Source of the DNA: Aspidiotus rigidus
Lineage: Eukaryota; Arthropoda; Insecta; Hemiptera; Diaspididae
Length of the DNA stretch: 64,000 nucleotides
Reading direction: 5' to 3'
NCBI GenBank assembly: GCA_035079385.1
Contig: JAVHKY010000014.1
Span: 496,001-560,000, forward strand
Shown piece by piece: positions 36,288 through 49,179 of the stretch (its first letter is position 1; the number at the start of each line of letters is the position of its first letter). Both the position numbers and the translations under genes were made by a program. The notes below the pieces were generated by a model. The model worked only from the letters and a program-made list of their open reading frames with translations. It was not told the origin of the DNA and ran no database searches.

Positions 36288-36326
36288 GACCAGGTTTCGC
36301 TTCGACTAAACGGCGCATCATCAGGT
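36288..36326 (-). ncRNA. Hammerhead-ribozyme-like core at the 3' end of a Penelope relic
   Basis: The minus strand has CTGATGA (36318-36324), a short loop region, then CGAAAC (36294-36299) and CTGGTCGTG. This is the spacing of the hammerhead core CUGANGA...GAAA. Hammerhead motifs are known from terminal regions of Penelope-like elements. It lies downstream, on the same strand, of a GIY-YIG fragment, the expected place. The stem-II pairing I can draw is weak, so activity is doubtful. Confidence 0.4.
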
Positions 36327-36830
36327 GCACTGAATGAAAATACATGCGACGACAAAAATCTGCGCTCAGAGAAGAAAAGAAAACGAGTGGAAGAGGAAAG
36401 AAAGAAAATCAAGAAGAAATGGAGTCATCGGACGGAGCATGTGGGAGATAAAAGGGTTGGTGAAAGTGAAGCGAGTATCGTTGTGAAGAGAATCGCCTGA
36501 CCGAGAAAGCTCGGCAATAGTTTCAACCTCTTCGAACTTGTTAAGGAGTCGAGCTTTTGTCGCTTTATGTATAAATTTTGAAATTGACGTGATCGAAGCT
36601 ACGGTTCTCCTCAATGCAATGCTTCGCTATGGCGGAATTTTTGGATAGTCGTTTCGGAAAGCACAGAGGTGTTCACCGGAGCGATCTTTAAGGGAAGGGC
36701 CGCAGTCTGGCCAATATAAATCGGCGAACAATTAGGTGCAGTACAAATAACAAGGTAAACACAATCGCACTGTTCAGGGGGGGGGGGGAGTTTATCCTTG
36801 AGAGAGGATAAGTGACCCAAGGTCAGAAGA
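36327..36830 (-). pseudogene. Penelope-like GIY-YIG endonuclease fragment, second subfamily
   Basis: The minus strand reads CDCVYLVICTAPNCSPIYIG then QTAALPLKI, the GIY-YIG core with a Cys-containing linker. After a shift near 36650 it reads NSAIAKHCIEENRSFDHVNF, the conserved Ser-Ala-x-x-x-His segment of Penelope nucleases. It differs clearly from the 9.5-12 kb element (VYKIECNDCNGIYIG), so it is a different subfamily. No RT remains. Confidence 0.65.
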
Positions 36831-36949
36831 GGAGAGAAGGCGCATCGGTAACCATGGGTTCGAGAGTGCGGGCCATTTTATAAGAGTGATGAGACTAGAA
36901 GAATTTCGGTAGTTGAACGATTTTAGCGAGTGAGGACTTTCAATATTTG

Positions 36950-37180
36950 GACCACTAAAATTTGTATTTGAGGTGGAAACTTGAAAAAATTTCGACTTTC
37001 GATCGGTGTATGATGCAAAAAGGACTTGGAAAAATTTCGATTTTCGAGCTAACAAATGGGGGAAGGAGATTCCAATTTTCAATTCGACTCACAATATCGA
37101 AACCAAAGTCGTCCCATAAAACAGATCCCCTGGATTCCTCGTTTACCTTCGTAAAGGAAGATATAGTTTTTTCTAGAAGT
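36950..37180. repeat. Dispersed family units (ACTTGGAAAAATTTCGA...)
   Basis: GAAACTTGAAAAAATTTCGA, CTTTCGATCGGTGTATGATG, then GGACTTGGAAAAATTTCGAT are two further units of the 32.9-kb repeat family. The following segment is the inverted match of 35570-35660. Confidence 0.5.
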
Positions 37181-39540
37181 CCCTAAATAAGGTCAAGGAC
37201 ATAGATTGGACGCGAACGTCTTTTGAGAATTTAACTTCCCCTATCAAAACAGAGGTAATGAAAATTGTTGGTAATGTTTATATCCTGTTTTGCAAACAGT
37301 ATCCCACTTTTCAATAAGCTATACCTGCTGGACTTGGTTGTATTCTGTCCTATGACTTAAACTTCCTGAAATATTCTACGTATCTTACGATACCGGAATG
37401 TGAAAAATAGTCCTCGTTACCGTTGCAACACTCCCTCCCCTCATTAGTCATTCTGTAGCAGGTCAATAGAGCATTCTCAAACACTGAAATCTTTAAAAAA
37501 ACTTCATGCCAACCTTTCATTGAAGAAAAAATTCACTTTATCTCTAGTGCAGACGACTCCCACGCGTAATAGAGTGGCGGTAGTCTGCACGGATCATCGT
37601 CATTTCTGCGAAAAAAAAAAAAAAAACAAGCCATTAGTCACGAGAATACGCGTGTCAGGAACCCTCGAGCTCGCGCATTCCGCGTCAGCGTGAAATAATT
37701 TTTTCCTCATTTAGCCGCTCTAAATGCATGCATGCATAAAGAACCTTTTCCCGCGCACCTCAAACGCGTACCGTACGGTTTTTTATAGTCCGATTATGTG
37801 TATCAATTTAAATATACGCGAAAAGTGTATCTCATATTTTAGCGCGAGGAATGCTTTTAGAAATGCGGTACCCATAATTTGCATCCGCCGTTTACAACTG
37901 ACCTTACAACTTGTTGCGCTTGTAAATATACGCCGCATAGAAAATAGACCGCCTGTTTTGCGTACAGACTATCGGAGTGAAGTCTCGTGCTGCATCGCGT
38001 CGTCGAACGCGGTTGAATCATTTTTTTTTTTTTTTTTTTTTTTTCAGATTCAATTAAAGGAACGCATTTTTATACTTTGCAATGGTAACCGCGTTATCAT
38101 TTTCAACCTTTTTCTTCCTCCTCTCTACGGCGACGTCTTCGGGATTAACTTCACCGTGTGTAGAGCTTTCTCCTAATTATGTAAAAAAATTTAAATAATC
38201 TACACACATTGGAATTTACGCACACGGCACACAATAGATTACGCGTTTACTGTCAATAACGCAACACTCGCGCGTTCAATACACTCGAGTTTTTCAAGTA
38301 CGCATTCCTTAATCAGCCGATCCGCGGTGTATAGCGAGGAATGCGCGACTATTACGACGATAACTCGAAAACTTGCACTAGAATCGATAGTACAGGAAGT
38401 CACAGCTACGATGTTGTTAGAGAATCGGAAAGATTGAGAAAATTTCATACATCAATGATACCAACTGGAAGACAGGAGAAAGGGCACTTTCCCGTATTGC
38501 GTAAAGATCCTTTTCTTTGGATCGAAATTAGACTTGGCGATGACATAATCCTTTCGTTTTCATCGTCTAATGTCATTAACGCGCTAATAAACCATATCCA
38601 ACTATTTCTACTTAGTATTGTACACACGCGTTTTGTAAACATAATCGATTAAGAAATGTTAAATTCTTTCTCGCCTAATGTTAAAAAAATGCGTGCGCGG
38701 AATGTCTGACTGTCTTAAATCGTTCCCAAGCCCCACCGAACAGATATTTCCTATACGCATCTTTGAATTCGAAATAAATCTGGCTGTTGACTTATCGATA
38801 AGCATCGCTGCGGAAAATATCAACAAGAAACGAACGAATTTATAAACCTGTCATTCTTTTCACTAGCATTCTTTCTTTCTTTTTTTTTTTTCATACTCGT
38901 AAACAATGGTGAAAATCAAGGTCGAAAATCAAAACTTTCACACAACGGGCGTTACGAAAATAGTCGAATAACTATTTTCAATAAACCGAATCTAGGCCGG
39001 CCGTGACAATTACCATCTACATAAATTGAAAACATCGTCCACGTCTTTGTATACCGATTGTAGATACCTCGTGGCTATTATTAGGACGAACGGTGGAACA
39101 TTAAACTTCAAATATTATAATGGGTAATCATAATACATAATAAAGTACCTAGCTAATGCATAACGTGAAACGATTGGAATGTTGGCGCAAGTTTCATCCT
39201 TCACGGTGCAGCTCAAGAATGTGCCTTACCGAAACGTCTCTGGTTGGAAATCAGGAGTTGTAGCTTCCGGATGATAATCTCGACGATTTCTCAATAATTT
39301 ATTATCTAGCATGACATTTTTCCGAAAGAATGCCTTGAAATATCTTGGAAATTTATCACGGGAATTAGGATGATCCGAGTACTGGAAAATCGCAGCCTCT
39401 GAACTTCGGCTAGTAGGAATTTCAAGAATAACTCTGGAATGGAAGATTTCTTGCGTCCTTCCTGCTGGTCTGTTGTTTGTTTCTTTTTCTTTCAATTATT
39501 TATTACATCAGCTGTCATAATGGATATACTTAAGACAGGT
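37181..39540. other. No gene recognised; putative intron
   Basis: Contains a 24-nt poly-T at ~38021-38044. The open frames at 37724-38176 and 38341-38652 (plus) show no recognisable domain. Confidence 0.35.
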
Positions 39541-40530
39541 AGAGGCCATGTAATCATGGCTGGCTAGTCAGGATATTGAAAGCACGGTCTTTCAGTTGAT
39601 GTACGAGGTTTTTGAGTTGAGTAAACACTTCCGTAGTGTTGAGTCGATTGGTGGCTCTAGATGCAATCTGGAGAACTGTTCCGAGGGCCAGGTCTCGATG
39701 CAGTTGGTAGTTCGTGATCTACCATGGACCCTCTGTAATTTTGAGGAGTATTATGTTCTCGAAAGTTTGTATAATTTGGATATTGCTATATACTGCCGAT
39801 CCAGAATGGCCGTAGCACCATGACGTGAAGCAACTATTTCTTTGTGAGGAAAACATGAGTCTTGGTGCGGATCATCCACTGCATTTCTTGGAATCTTGAC
39901 TTGAGTTGTTCTCTCTTTTTCTGAATGTGAGTTCTCCAACTTAATTTGCTATCCAGAGGGAATAGCGAATATTTTCAGCCAGCTGGAATGGTTCATTATC
40001 AATTATTGTTGAATCGCATCCATAGCGTTTATGGAGCGCAAAGTCCACCCACACTGCCTTCCCTAAGTTGATCTTCATTTTCCATCTGGTGGCCCAGTTG
40101 AGTATTCAAGTGACTGCTGGTTGCTGCGGCGAGAACTTGTAAGTAGCAAGTAAGGTGTTATATTGCACCAAAATATCAGCGGTGTAAAGGAGATACAACG
40201 AAGAACCAAATACTCTTCCTTGTGGTACATCATGGAGTTGGCTTCTCCATGGTTGATGTAGAATGCTCTAACACTGAAGTAGGACGTTAAGATCTGCACG
40301 TGTTGTACCGACCGTGAAGTGTTGACAAGTAGAGCCCTTGCATCCAGACTGTGTCAAAAGCTTGAGAAACAACTGGGAAAACGGGAGGACAAAATGTTTT
40401 CTCGTGGAGGGCCGCCTACCTAGGAGTTCCACCGACTTGGCGTAATTGTTCCACAGTAAAGTCTTGGCCCTGAATCCAATTTTTGGTCGCCTATACTGGC
40501 CTTGATATAGCTCGAAAGAGTTCAATTCCC
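39541..40530 (-). pseudogene. Jockey-type non-LTR reverse transcriptase, decayed
   Basis: Read on the minus strand from high to low coordinate with frame changes: KIGFRAKTLLWNNYAKSVEL (RT block before motif A, like QFGFR...), SQAFDTVWMQGLYL (motif A, D present), YHKEEY/VPQGRVFGSSLYLLYTADI (motif B, VPQG), no clear YADD, then MKINLGKAVWVDFALHKR (thumb), RTHIQKKREQLKSRFQEMQ, and LHRDLAL..TVLQIASRATN (the Jockey C-terminal segment). Several stops and shifts mean it is dead. Jockey elements encode a cytoplasmic ORF2 protein for target-primed reverse transcription; the 5' end and ORF1 are not visible here. Confidence 0.7.
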
Positions 40531-40811
40531 TCACTACTCAGAGATTTGCTTTCCAAAATAGAGTATCGAGGATCTTGTACGTATTGTACTGGTATTGTGC
40601 CCAAGGCCTCAAGGTACGTTTGACGATTCTGAACGTTGCAGTTCTGTGGACAATATTGAAAGTCAAGAACATGAGGTGGAAAATTTGTTGACAAGCACGA
40701 AATTTTACGAATCGACTCGAAGACGAGTTGAGTAAATGCGGATTCTAAGTACTTTTGAAAAGGATCAACAAATCATCATAACCTATTTGTGTCCGTTCGC
40801 TCCTCACCGGC

Positions 40812-41036
40812 TCACATGTTGCCCTTTTCAGCCCTTTTCAGCACTTTTGCATTCGAAATGTAGTCTTGCCAATTAATCCGGAGCATATTTCTCAACTGTC
40901 TTTGATGAAACCTATATCTAAAGGCACTTGATACGTTTCCAGTATAAACCCCTGCTTTGTAGACCACGATTTTCATCTCTATTTTGAGATTGTTGTTAGC
41001 CAGTCCTCTCCGCCTCAGTAACCTCTTTTTTGGCAC
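40812..41036 (-). pseudogene. Non-LTR retrotransposon RT C-terminal tail, separate fragment
   Basis: Open stretch with RRRGLANNNLKIEMKIVVYK, then FHQRQLRNMLRINWQDYISN, then AKVLKRA. This matches the widespread tail of an RTE/CR1-like class of reverse transcriptases, where FHxRCLRxILxIxWxD is followed by a VLxRA motif. It differs from the Jockey tail just downstream, so two elements lie side by side or nested. Confidence 0.6.
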
Positions 41037-41349
41037 ATTCCCTGATTAATATCAGAGTCTAGACTGTAATCACGAGCTACCTAGTTGCTCAGGCATTATA
41101 TCCCCATACCATCATCTTTGTCTAGGCGTGGTTGGGTTCCATTCTCATGTTAATAAAATGCCTCTGCAAACAGGTCCACTATCCTTCAAGTTTCCGCAGT
41201 TGAATGTCCCAGGATCACTACGTCACCTGTATACTGCCAATCTAGTTCGAATAATTGCTTTGGTCAGGTTATCCAGGCACCACCTGTCCAGGAATTTGCG
41301 ATCCACCCGGATTAGATTGAAAAGGCCACCATGAATGTCTTGTAAAAGA

Positions 41350-44300
41350 CACCGCCTAGACGTACGCTGTTGATTATTTTAGACTTACGAATTGTAACCC
41401 GGAAAAAGATTGTTTCTTGGCACGCTTGTCTTCTAGAGAGTACACAGACTTTCCGCCTACACGATATTCGTACTATTTGTTCTGAAGTGTATCAAATCAA
41501 TGTCTACGCAATCAAGTCAATCGTCGAACGTAAATGAGAGAGAAATCTAGAAGGTGTTTTGTTGTCTGTTCGGAATGGCGCACGTACGAAATCACGTACT
41601 GCTTGCTCCACTGATTGCATTAGTTCTTTCTTCGAGTGTCGACTTATCGGCGTATAAAGGTGCACGACGTACAGATAGTACGAGGGAAACATGCTGTATG
41701 TCGTAGTAACATGAATCAGTGTGTGATAGGTTAGTTTTGAAGTGTATTTCCGGATGCATGAGGGAAACGTGTGTACATTAAAGCCGTTCATGTGCGAGTA
41801 TATAATGCGCCGCGAGAAAGCAAATACATATCGCACAAGAGGCCGGCAACAGTTATACTCATTAGTCCGGCATAATGTCGGGTGTTCGACGAAAATGATT
41901 GTTACAAACACTACACTACTCATATCCGAGCGTATTATGTATGTATTTTTGGAGAGGAAATTCGATATCATCTTTGTTCGGCTGTGGGTAAAAGTGCTCT
42001 CCATTTGTACATTATTGTATAATATTACGCACTTTATAAGCGGGTTAATGAAAAGTACGTCCACGCGAGAAGTGAGATGTCTTTTCTCCGTTCATAACGA
42101 TTTCCTTATCTCGATATGTGTGAAAAGAGAATTACTCCATCGAGGAGTAGTGAATTTACCGCTTTCAAAGGGGAAGGATAGTGAAGTGAAAGGTGATTCA
42201 TATTCTCAAAAAAGGTTCACAAGCAAATCGTGGAATGTCGTAAAATCCAAGCTATTCGTCACCTTCTAGGAGGTTGCATGAGTACTCGAGAAAACGTGGG
42301 ATTGATGGTCAAGTGTGAGCTAAGAGGCCATTTGGGTCCAGACTAGAGATTTGGAGGAAACTCAACGTGGAGCTAAAGTCAGCATTCTCTTCACTCCTTT
42401 CAACCCTTCACATTTTCCCGAAGACTCCAGAAATCTCTTATCAGTGCTGGTGTCAAAAAAGGGGAAACTATTTCGTTTTGGTTTAGGATATGGCGATGCA
42501 TTGTCATACTCCGCTTGTTGAAGTCGTTTTGGGGTTCGTGGCTCAATTAGAATCCTCGAGCTCGTCCCAAACCTTCGAAGTGAATTTGAATCGAAATCAA
42601 GGCCAAGAAAATTTGGATATTTCTTCTTCTCACCTCATATTCTATTGGGTCATATCGTTGCGGGAAGTCGTGCGAATGATCTGTGAATGTTCGTCCGTAC
42701 CCTCTATGAAGATAAATAAAGCCCGAAGGTCGAAGTAAATTATTCTCGATTTTTTACGATAAATCAAGCGATATATTAAACAAATTTATTCAACAGATCT
42801 TAGTAATTAAATTTTTGAAGTACGAAAGTTCATTAGTTGGCGATACAGAGACATCAACAACTTTGCATATCCGAGCCTTCTCTTATCTGCGGTATAGCCG
42901 GCAGGTATATATATTCGAATTACAGAATTCTCTCTACACCAATAACATGGAAACTAGTTCATAACGTATTCCGTGTTACATCATCATTTCTATAAATTAG
43001 TAAGCATCTTCTCGCGTATAGGTAGAGTACATAATATTATGTTGTACCTACAGTGCTTCAACCTTCAATGAAAACCACGAATACGTGTAAGCTGAGCGCC
43101 TTACATCTGGATGCGGAGGCACGTATAATGTATTATTACTGAATTCCATCCAACTAGGCTGAAATTCTATCTCGATTAACGATCCAGATTAGAAACAAGA
43201 CTAATATCGTTGTCTAATACGAGCGGTAAATACTCGATGATGATTTTTTTTCTTTTTGATATACACGCAGGCCTTACGTTTTTCCCAGTTGGTAGCCTTT
43301 AATTTATTTGAATTGTCCAGTTACTGGAATGTAGAAGGACTGTATGCGGAGGGCAGTACAAAAAGTGTCGTTCCTCAAATTTTATTTCTACATTCCGCGT
43401 TCGAGCAAAAAGCGAATTATGACAAACGTCAACCGTAAAAGCCATCATTTGAAATGTAGCACAGTATCGTCATTGCTTGCTTCCTTTTGCGGGTTAAGCT
43501 CGTGTCAAATAATGCATATCTAGCCGGTAATTCAGGTGCGTACGCTGGAGTATTTAAAAATTTACCAACTTGGTCGCGCGAAATTATCTTTTATTTACTC
43601 TCCGATGCCGTATACGAGTACATAACTTATTCACACAATCATTCGCGAACAAGTTTATTGTAAAACGGGGAAAGTACTGCACACCGACACTACATTCCTA
43701 TAATAATATAAACAACATGCGATGTATTGCGTGTAACATCTTCACTTCGGCAAGAAGTAGGAGGGGTAAAAAAAAAGAAAAGGGAAATGGTTGCAAAAAA
43801 AAAGACATCGTTCCATGTGCATTACCGCGTAATCGAATGCAAAAAAATTGCATTTCTATCGCCATTCCGGCGGTTCAAAATGTCTCTACTTCAGCGGCGA
43901 ATTAATAATAATTTATGGTCCTCAGATAATACCGGTTAATCTTATAGTTTATGGCTATAATATTAGAATGTTTTTGCGCGCACTTTTTCCTCTCTCCCGT
44001 TCAGTTCCCTTCTTCGTTCGCCTTTTACAAAATCTTGGAAATACCTGCCGATGGATTATCCACCCAAACGTGTACCACATTAACATACAAACAGCTGACC
44101 TGTTTGCCAGGGACTTACTTTTTTTTCTTTTTTTGTTTTACGCAATATTCATTCGATCTTCGTTCTGTAATTTTATTGTGTAATATCACTGTGGTGTACA
44201 GCCTACAGCCACAAGTATTCGCCTGGAATAATGTTATTAGAAAGCGATATTACACGCATGCGATACGGCCCCGCACGATGAATCGAGTCGGTCACAAATC

Positions 44301-44925
44301 TGCAGGATTATACGTTGCATACCGTCCGTAATTACGCTGTATTATACGTGCAAGTTGACGGCATGACATGCAGCATCCCTCGTTCTACAGATATACAATG
44401 CGGTCAATGCCTTATTCGATAATGATTCGTGGCTCGTGGCGAACTACCGTGGTCCAGTCGTTTATAGGGGTGTAACGATATCTTTTCCTGTCATCGGCAA
44501 ACCAACGATTTAGACCTAATCGAATGAAATGGAAAGCGTTCCCCATGCTAACTTTCACTAGATAATTATGGTATTTTGTGCCGAGGAAGTCGAAGTCATA
44601 TTTGAGTACTTGGGTTTTGTATGTACGTAGTGGACGTAAGCCGAAATTTGTTTAACTCCATCCTAATGTCATATTGAGGAAATTTGGGTGTTCGACTCTG
44701 GTAGTCAGCAAGATCAAAGACTTCCACACCAAAAATTTCTATCATCTTCCTATTTAACGCAGTGTTTGGTCGAGTTTCTGAACTTGCTGCCTTTCAATAA
44801 CTTGTTTTCCTCGTCATTGAATCAATACGTTCTTTAATATTACGGTTGTACATATTCAAGAGGAGTATACTTAAATGAGTTCAAAATTACGAAAAAACCG
44901 CAAGGAAACACAGTTACAACCATCG
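41350..44925. other. No gene recognised; long overlapping open frames
   Basis: Minus-strand 41504-42064 (186 codons) and plus-strand 41742-42269 (175 codons) overlap. Neither has a recognisable domain, signal peptide or supported splice site, and both look rich in residues expected by chance. 43570-44331 holds three overlapping plus-strand frames of the same kind. Confidence 0.35.
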
Positions 44926-44929
44926 TCGA

Positions 44930-46375
44930 GCGCTTCGGTTAAACAACCATTTTCAAACCCAACACCAACAAAAACAGAGGAAATCACTACGAGGTCATGA
45001 TTGAACCAGCGAGTCATCAAAATATGGATCATTCTCGTAGATTAATTCAATCAACCCTTCATCGGTAATGTTCCTCTTTAAAACGGTGACGTCTTTACTA
45101 TCGAATAATTTCAATATTTTGGAGATGAATTCTCCCTATGGAGGAAGACTTCAGACCCCTCTTTAAACCTGTGACCATCTTCAATGAACGGATCGGCGAA
45201 GGCCGACTATCCTGAGTTACTTTCCTCCCACGACTTTTTATACTCGGCCACTCTAATTTGGAGTAGCGGCCAACCACCCCTATATAGACTCAGAGGCAAT
45301 CATTGAAAGCTCGTTATGTACGCCACTCTTCTCGGCCGTAAGAATAGGATCCTTTAATTTAAAAAATAATCTGTCAACTGTAGTGGGGTTGTAAATGGCC
45401 GGCTAAAAGCCAAAAGGGCGGAAGATTCGACCCAGCTTCAAGAAAAACTTGCCCAGAAAAGGGAGTCTAATCCAATGTTTCCTACTATCATGTTGTCAGT
45501 GAACCCCATGGGAGGGAGGAGGTAGTAGAGTCGAGACATTTTCCTGTAAACTTCCTATGGACCATGAGGTCAATGTCCAACTTGACCAGTTTCACTCAGG
45601 CCAGGTACTCAATCGTCACCAGTTCCTTATGGCAAGGGGATATGAGTCAGTCGCTGAATTAAACTATTGAACTTGACAACCTTGTGGGCAACAGGACAAA
45701 AAGACGACCCGTGGATTATAATATCGTTCGATCCTATAGATACCAAACTCATGGACGTCTCGCCGTCTCGTAACAGAGATGGACTGATCTAAAAAGTATA
45801 TTGAGGAACCACGGACTTCCAGAGTGAATTTTATGGAAAGGTATTGGCGATTTAAGTATGTAAGAAACTCACTAAGGAGCTCTGCAAGATCGATCCACAC
45901 GCACAAAACGTCGTCTACGAGACGTGACTCAAATCACCATACCCGAGGAGAACAGATCAATCTATAAACACTTCTGAAGTAAGGGCGCCTCAGGGAAAAC
46001 CAATAGGGATCCTTACTTCCTCGGAGAACTCGAAAAGTTTCCCATCGAATTTATAAACATTAGGAGACCAACATACATTCAGAAAGTCAAAAAATTCCCT
46101 CAATTCCTCGTGAGGGACACCAGATTTAACGAGCAAGTCGCCCGTGCGTTGGGTAGAGATGGTCTTGAGGGTGTGAGAGAATAATCCAACAACAAAGTCG
46201 AACCCGGAGGAAGACTCGCGTCTCTGCCACGGAACTCGAGTTCTTTACTGAATTGGGAGAATCAACTCAACGTGGGATTTAAACCAGCGACCTAAGAATT
46301 TGGCTTGGGAATAAGTAGGTAAAGATACGAACGAAACAACCGGCCGTATAGGGATATCCTTTTCATGGATTTTAG
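44930..46375 (-). mobile_element. Older Penelope-like copy, related to the 9.5-12 kb element
   Basis: Collinear by eye with the minus-strand copy at 9.5-11.1 kb, but heavily diverged. It shares the 3' part (GAGCGCTTCGGTTAAACAACC against GAGCGCTTTCGATTAAAAAA), the start of GIY-YIG, the RT linker, the post-motif-C block (EFLTYLNRQYLSIKFTLEV, SSIYFLDQSIS) and the N-terminal block near 46340-46370. Many stops and frameshifts. It shows that the family has had at least two rounds of activity. Confidence 0.7.
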
Positions 46376-46849
46376 TTGTCTCATAAAGGAGGAAGGGGAA
46401 GTAGGATTATGTTCCGAGATAGCTTTCTTTGTCGAAGGACTCTTGGTGATGACTTCTTCGCCATTATTAATGCCAGCAGTGATTACAACGCTAGTCGTTT
46501 TTCTTAGCTGTAGAACTACTTATTGAGTCGACAGTAGTTCTGGTTTACGATCCCTTCCACTACTCTTGCGTACTATAATATCTCGTTTCGCAGCTAGGTG
46601 AAAAGTTCCTTCTTTGGTATCACTCAAATATTCAGCCGCTCCTTTGGAGTGAACGTAGGCTGCGTATGCATTAATTTTGTTTCCTCCACACTGGCGTTGA
46701 CCCTTTCGGGTGTAACTTCAGTGTTGGAAAAATCTCGGCGAAACCCAATCGTCTTACGAACTGCCAAACTACAATTCTCCCTGGCATACAAACTGTAACA
46801 CGCGCACCAGACACAACTAAGAGCTAATCCGCTGTTGGAATCTCTTTTC

Positions 46850-47480
46850 TTGTTCTTTCTGCAAGTCTCCATGCTGCCACTTCTTCCTGTAGAGTGTCGT
46901 CATAGCGTAGCTCTGGATTTGTCTATTCCTATCTCCTTTTTCCTGACATGGTAGCAAACACTTCACCGACTGTAATCTCTTACATTAATGAACTAAGCTT
47001 CCTCCGCTCAAGCTTCCAAGCCTCACACTCAAATAAAATGTGCTGTGGTCTAACACCCCGACTTTTCCCTAACTTCTCATGAAGATACTTGTTGAGGCAG
47101 CCATGGCCACTGTAAAAGTTCAGCTGACCGTGGTCTCAGTTCGTCCACTTATCAAGGTCGCCTGTTGACACTCGGGTCGTCCATTTACCTAACTCACTCT
47201 GAGCAATTCTCGCTTTCAGTCTCTTGGTCGGTCAGTCGTTGTATTCTTATTTGCTTTGAACATCATAGCTCTCTCCTCAGCAAGGAGATCGAATAGCCTC
47301 CGTCGAGACAGTGCGGTGAGCACTAAAACTCCTCAACGCAATTTTTCGTTGGACCTTCTGTTGGCTATCTCCATTGAATCGGCCCATACTGAAGCATCAT
47401 GTAGGAGGGTCGACAATGCCTTATTCATCATCTTCTTTCTTCTGACTCCCCGGGCCCTTTTAGGTTTGTCATCAGGTGAC
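46850..47480 (-). pseudogene. R1-type non-LTR retrotransposon C-terminal region, decayed
   Basis: Minus strand, with frame changes: LLHDASVWADSMEIANRRS (R1 thumb, like VHSxLLYGAPVWADAL), QRKIALRSFSAHRTVSTEA (the conserved QRxxALRxxSAYRTVSxxA), LFDLLAEERAMMFK (xxxLLAxER), GKWTTRVSTGDLDKWTN, then LNFYSGHGCLNKYLHEKLGK (the TGHGxFxxYL motif), then HILFECEAWKLERRKL (the terminal HxLFECxxWxxER zinc-binding part). R1 inserts normally into 28S rDNA; I see no rDNA here, so this may be a dispersed R1-clade relative. Confidence 0.7.
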
Positions 47481-49082
47481 TTAAGTAATTCACCACCCTG
47501 CCCTGTCTTGGAAACTATAAAAAGTCTTGAATAAATTTCGAGCGTAAGATGTTCTCAACGTAATTAAACGTACAATCTTAGCTTCCAAAACTATTGCGAG
47601 AAAACTCGAGTCAGAGATTATTTGGTACCTGACCAACAGTTCACTATTTAGCCCACGTACGTATACTATCATTTTGACCATCTCAAGTTTCTCATAGCCT
47701 CGTATGGAGTGCGTACGACAAATGACTTTTATCATCCCTACTGTAATTGTACTGGCAAGAACTTTGTCAGAAGTTTTCCCTTTCTCACAAAATGACAATC
47801 GTAATAAACGAGTCGTATATAGCCAAGGATCATTACGTTTACATAGAATACAGTAGTTGTTCACTTCTCTTTATGTATGTATAAATATAATGACGTCTCG
47901 AAAAACGTGAGTGTATTTCCTTTTTCGAATTTCTTTCAAAGGTTTTATAAAGAAGTATGGTACGCAGCACGCAGGCACAGAGGCGGTAATATTTTTCAGT
48001 GCTGCAAGAGAGCGACAGAGAGAGAGAAACCGATTAACTCGTAAAGTGAATAGATAAATACGGGGTTACTTTTATATAAATGCGTTTAATATTTGACCGT
48101 GGCAGAGAAATTAATGAAAAGAACCGGAGCAACACGACTACCGGATTGGTTACAAAATGTTGAAGGCGAAAGGGTTCCGTACCGCGGTGCGTCGGTGGAT
48201 AATTAAGCGTACAGGTTAATGTGTCTTTGAGAAGCTGAGTAAACACGTATTCATGTTAGCACCGACAAATCACCGCAGACTATTATAATGTAGAACTGAA
48301 TAAATCATCGTACGCTCGAATTTCTTCATAATATGTAGGGTATTTAGGTATAATTAAGGCGAGCGAGGCGACAGACGTCAAGGTGGCTGCTGTCGGTGAA
48401 CGTGATTGAAATGAAGTCAGAAACTTTTGATATCAATGCTGATGGGCGAGCTGCGGAGAGAAATAAAAATTGCATTTGTGGACTATTTTTTAACAAATTG
48501 GAACACCGCATATAAGCTTCTTGGTCCATTCTTAGCCGCAGCACCTTTATTCGTCCTGCCGCACTCTTGAGGCGGCAACTCTTAATTTATGAAGTTTCTT
48601 ACTCGGCTACTTGTAATAAATTTCACTTTCAAACGGTCTCGGAAAGTAGTTACTGTACGGTTTCTGTAACAGATGTTCTTTGTGACTTGTACCAAGCTGC
48701 GTGATGTACGATTCTAAAAGGATGATCGACTGTAAGAAAAAAGGGGGAGAGGTTGAAATGCGTAACTATACGCTGTATAAATTAAATTTTGTTGAAAAAT
48801 CTTATTATTAGGAAGCGTCGGGGTTAGCGACGACCCTCTACCATTTAACCTATACATCATCAGTCAGTACAATAATATTGTGGTGTAAAGTATACTAGAA
48901 AATGCTACCACTTCGCATTCCTCTACCTGTTCCTTCATTTTCACGCACTTACTTAAAATACAGGATCAACATCATACCCGCGAACGTTCGCATCAGTTGT
49001 ATTGTGTTCATATTTTACAGATGATCCACCGCATTATATTATTATTATTATAATCCGGAATTTTCTTCTCGTATGTTTACAG
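47481..49082. other. No gene recognised; ends at a splice acceptor
   Basis: The minus-strand frame at 47490-47864 (124 codons) has no recognisable domain. The right end, TTTTCTTCTCGTATGTTTAC then AG, is a good acceptor for the next exon. Confidence 0.35.
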
Positions 49083-49179
49083 ATGAGTTCGTGTCAAACT
49101 CGTTCGCCGGAAATGAATCTATGAGCGTCTATTTGAGATTACTGTACCTAGAGAAGGATACGGCGCTCTTCGGCGGAAG
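49083..49179 (+). CDS. Probable semaphorin, start of the sema domain
   Basis: A 97-bp open exon lies between acceptor TTTACAG and donor AG|GTAAGA. It translates (after a split codon) as EFVSNSFAGNESMSVYLRL, then LYLEKDTALFGGR. Insect class-1 semaphorins begin their sema domain with F-x-GNES, then about eight residues, LLxxD, a short gap and SLLVGAR; this exon follows that pattern and ends at the same place as the GAR/GGR motif. Start phase fits the signal-peptide exon ending at 6773. The next exon should supply (N)xVYNxSL, and I do not find it before 64 kb. If the gene continues, the four secreted-protein genes on the minus strand lie inside its next intron. Alternative: an isolated pseudo-exon. 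Family call moderate, join inferred. Confidence 0.5.

Noticed and set aside
41504..42269. Two long overlapping open frames (186 codons minus, 175 codons plus)
   Set aside because: Each is open mainly because stops are scarce locally. No domain, signal peptide or splice support, and they overlap on opposite strands.
46850..47480. R1-like fragment as evidence of rDNA
   Set aside because: No 28S-like sequence is visible around it.
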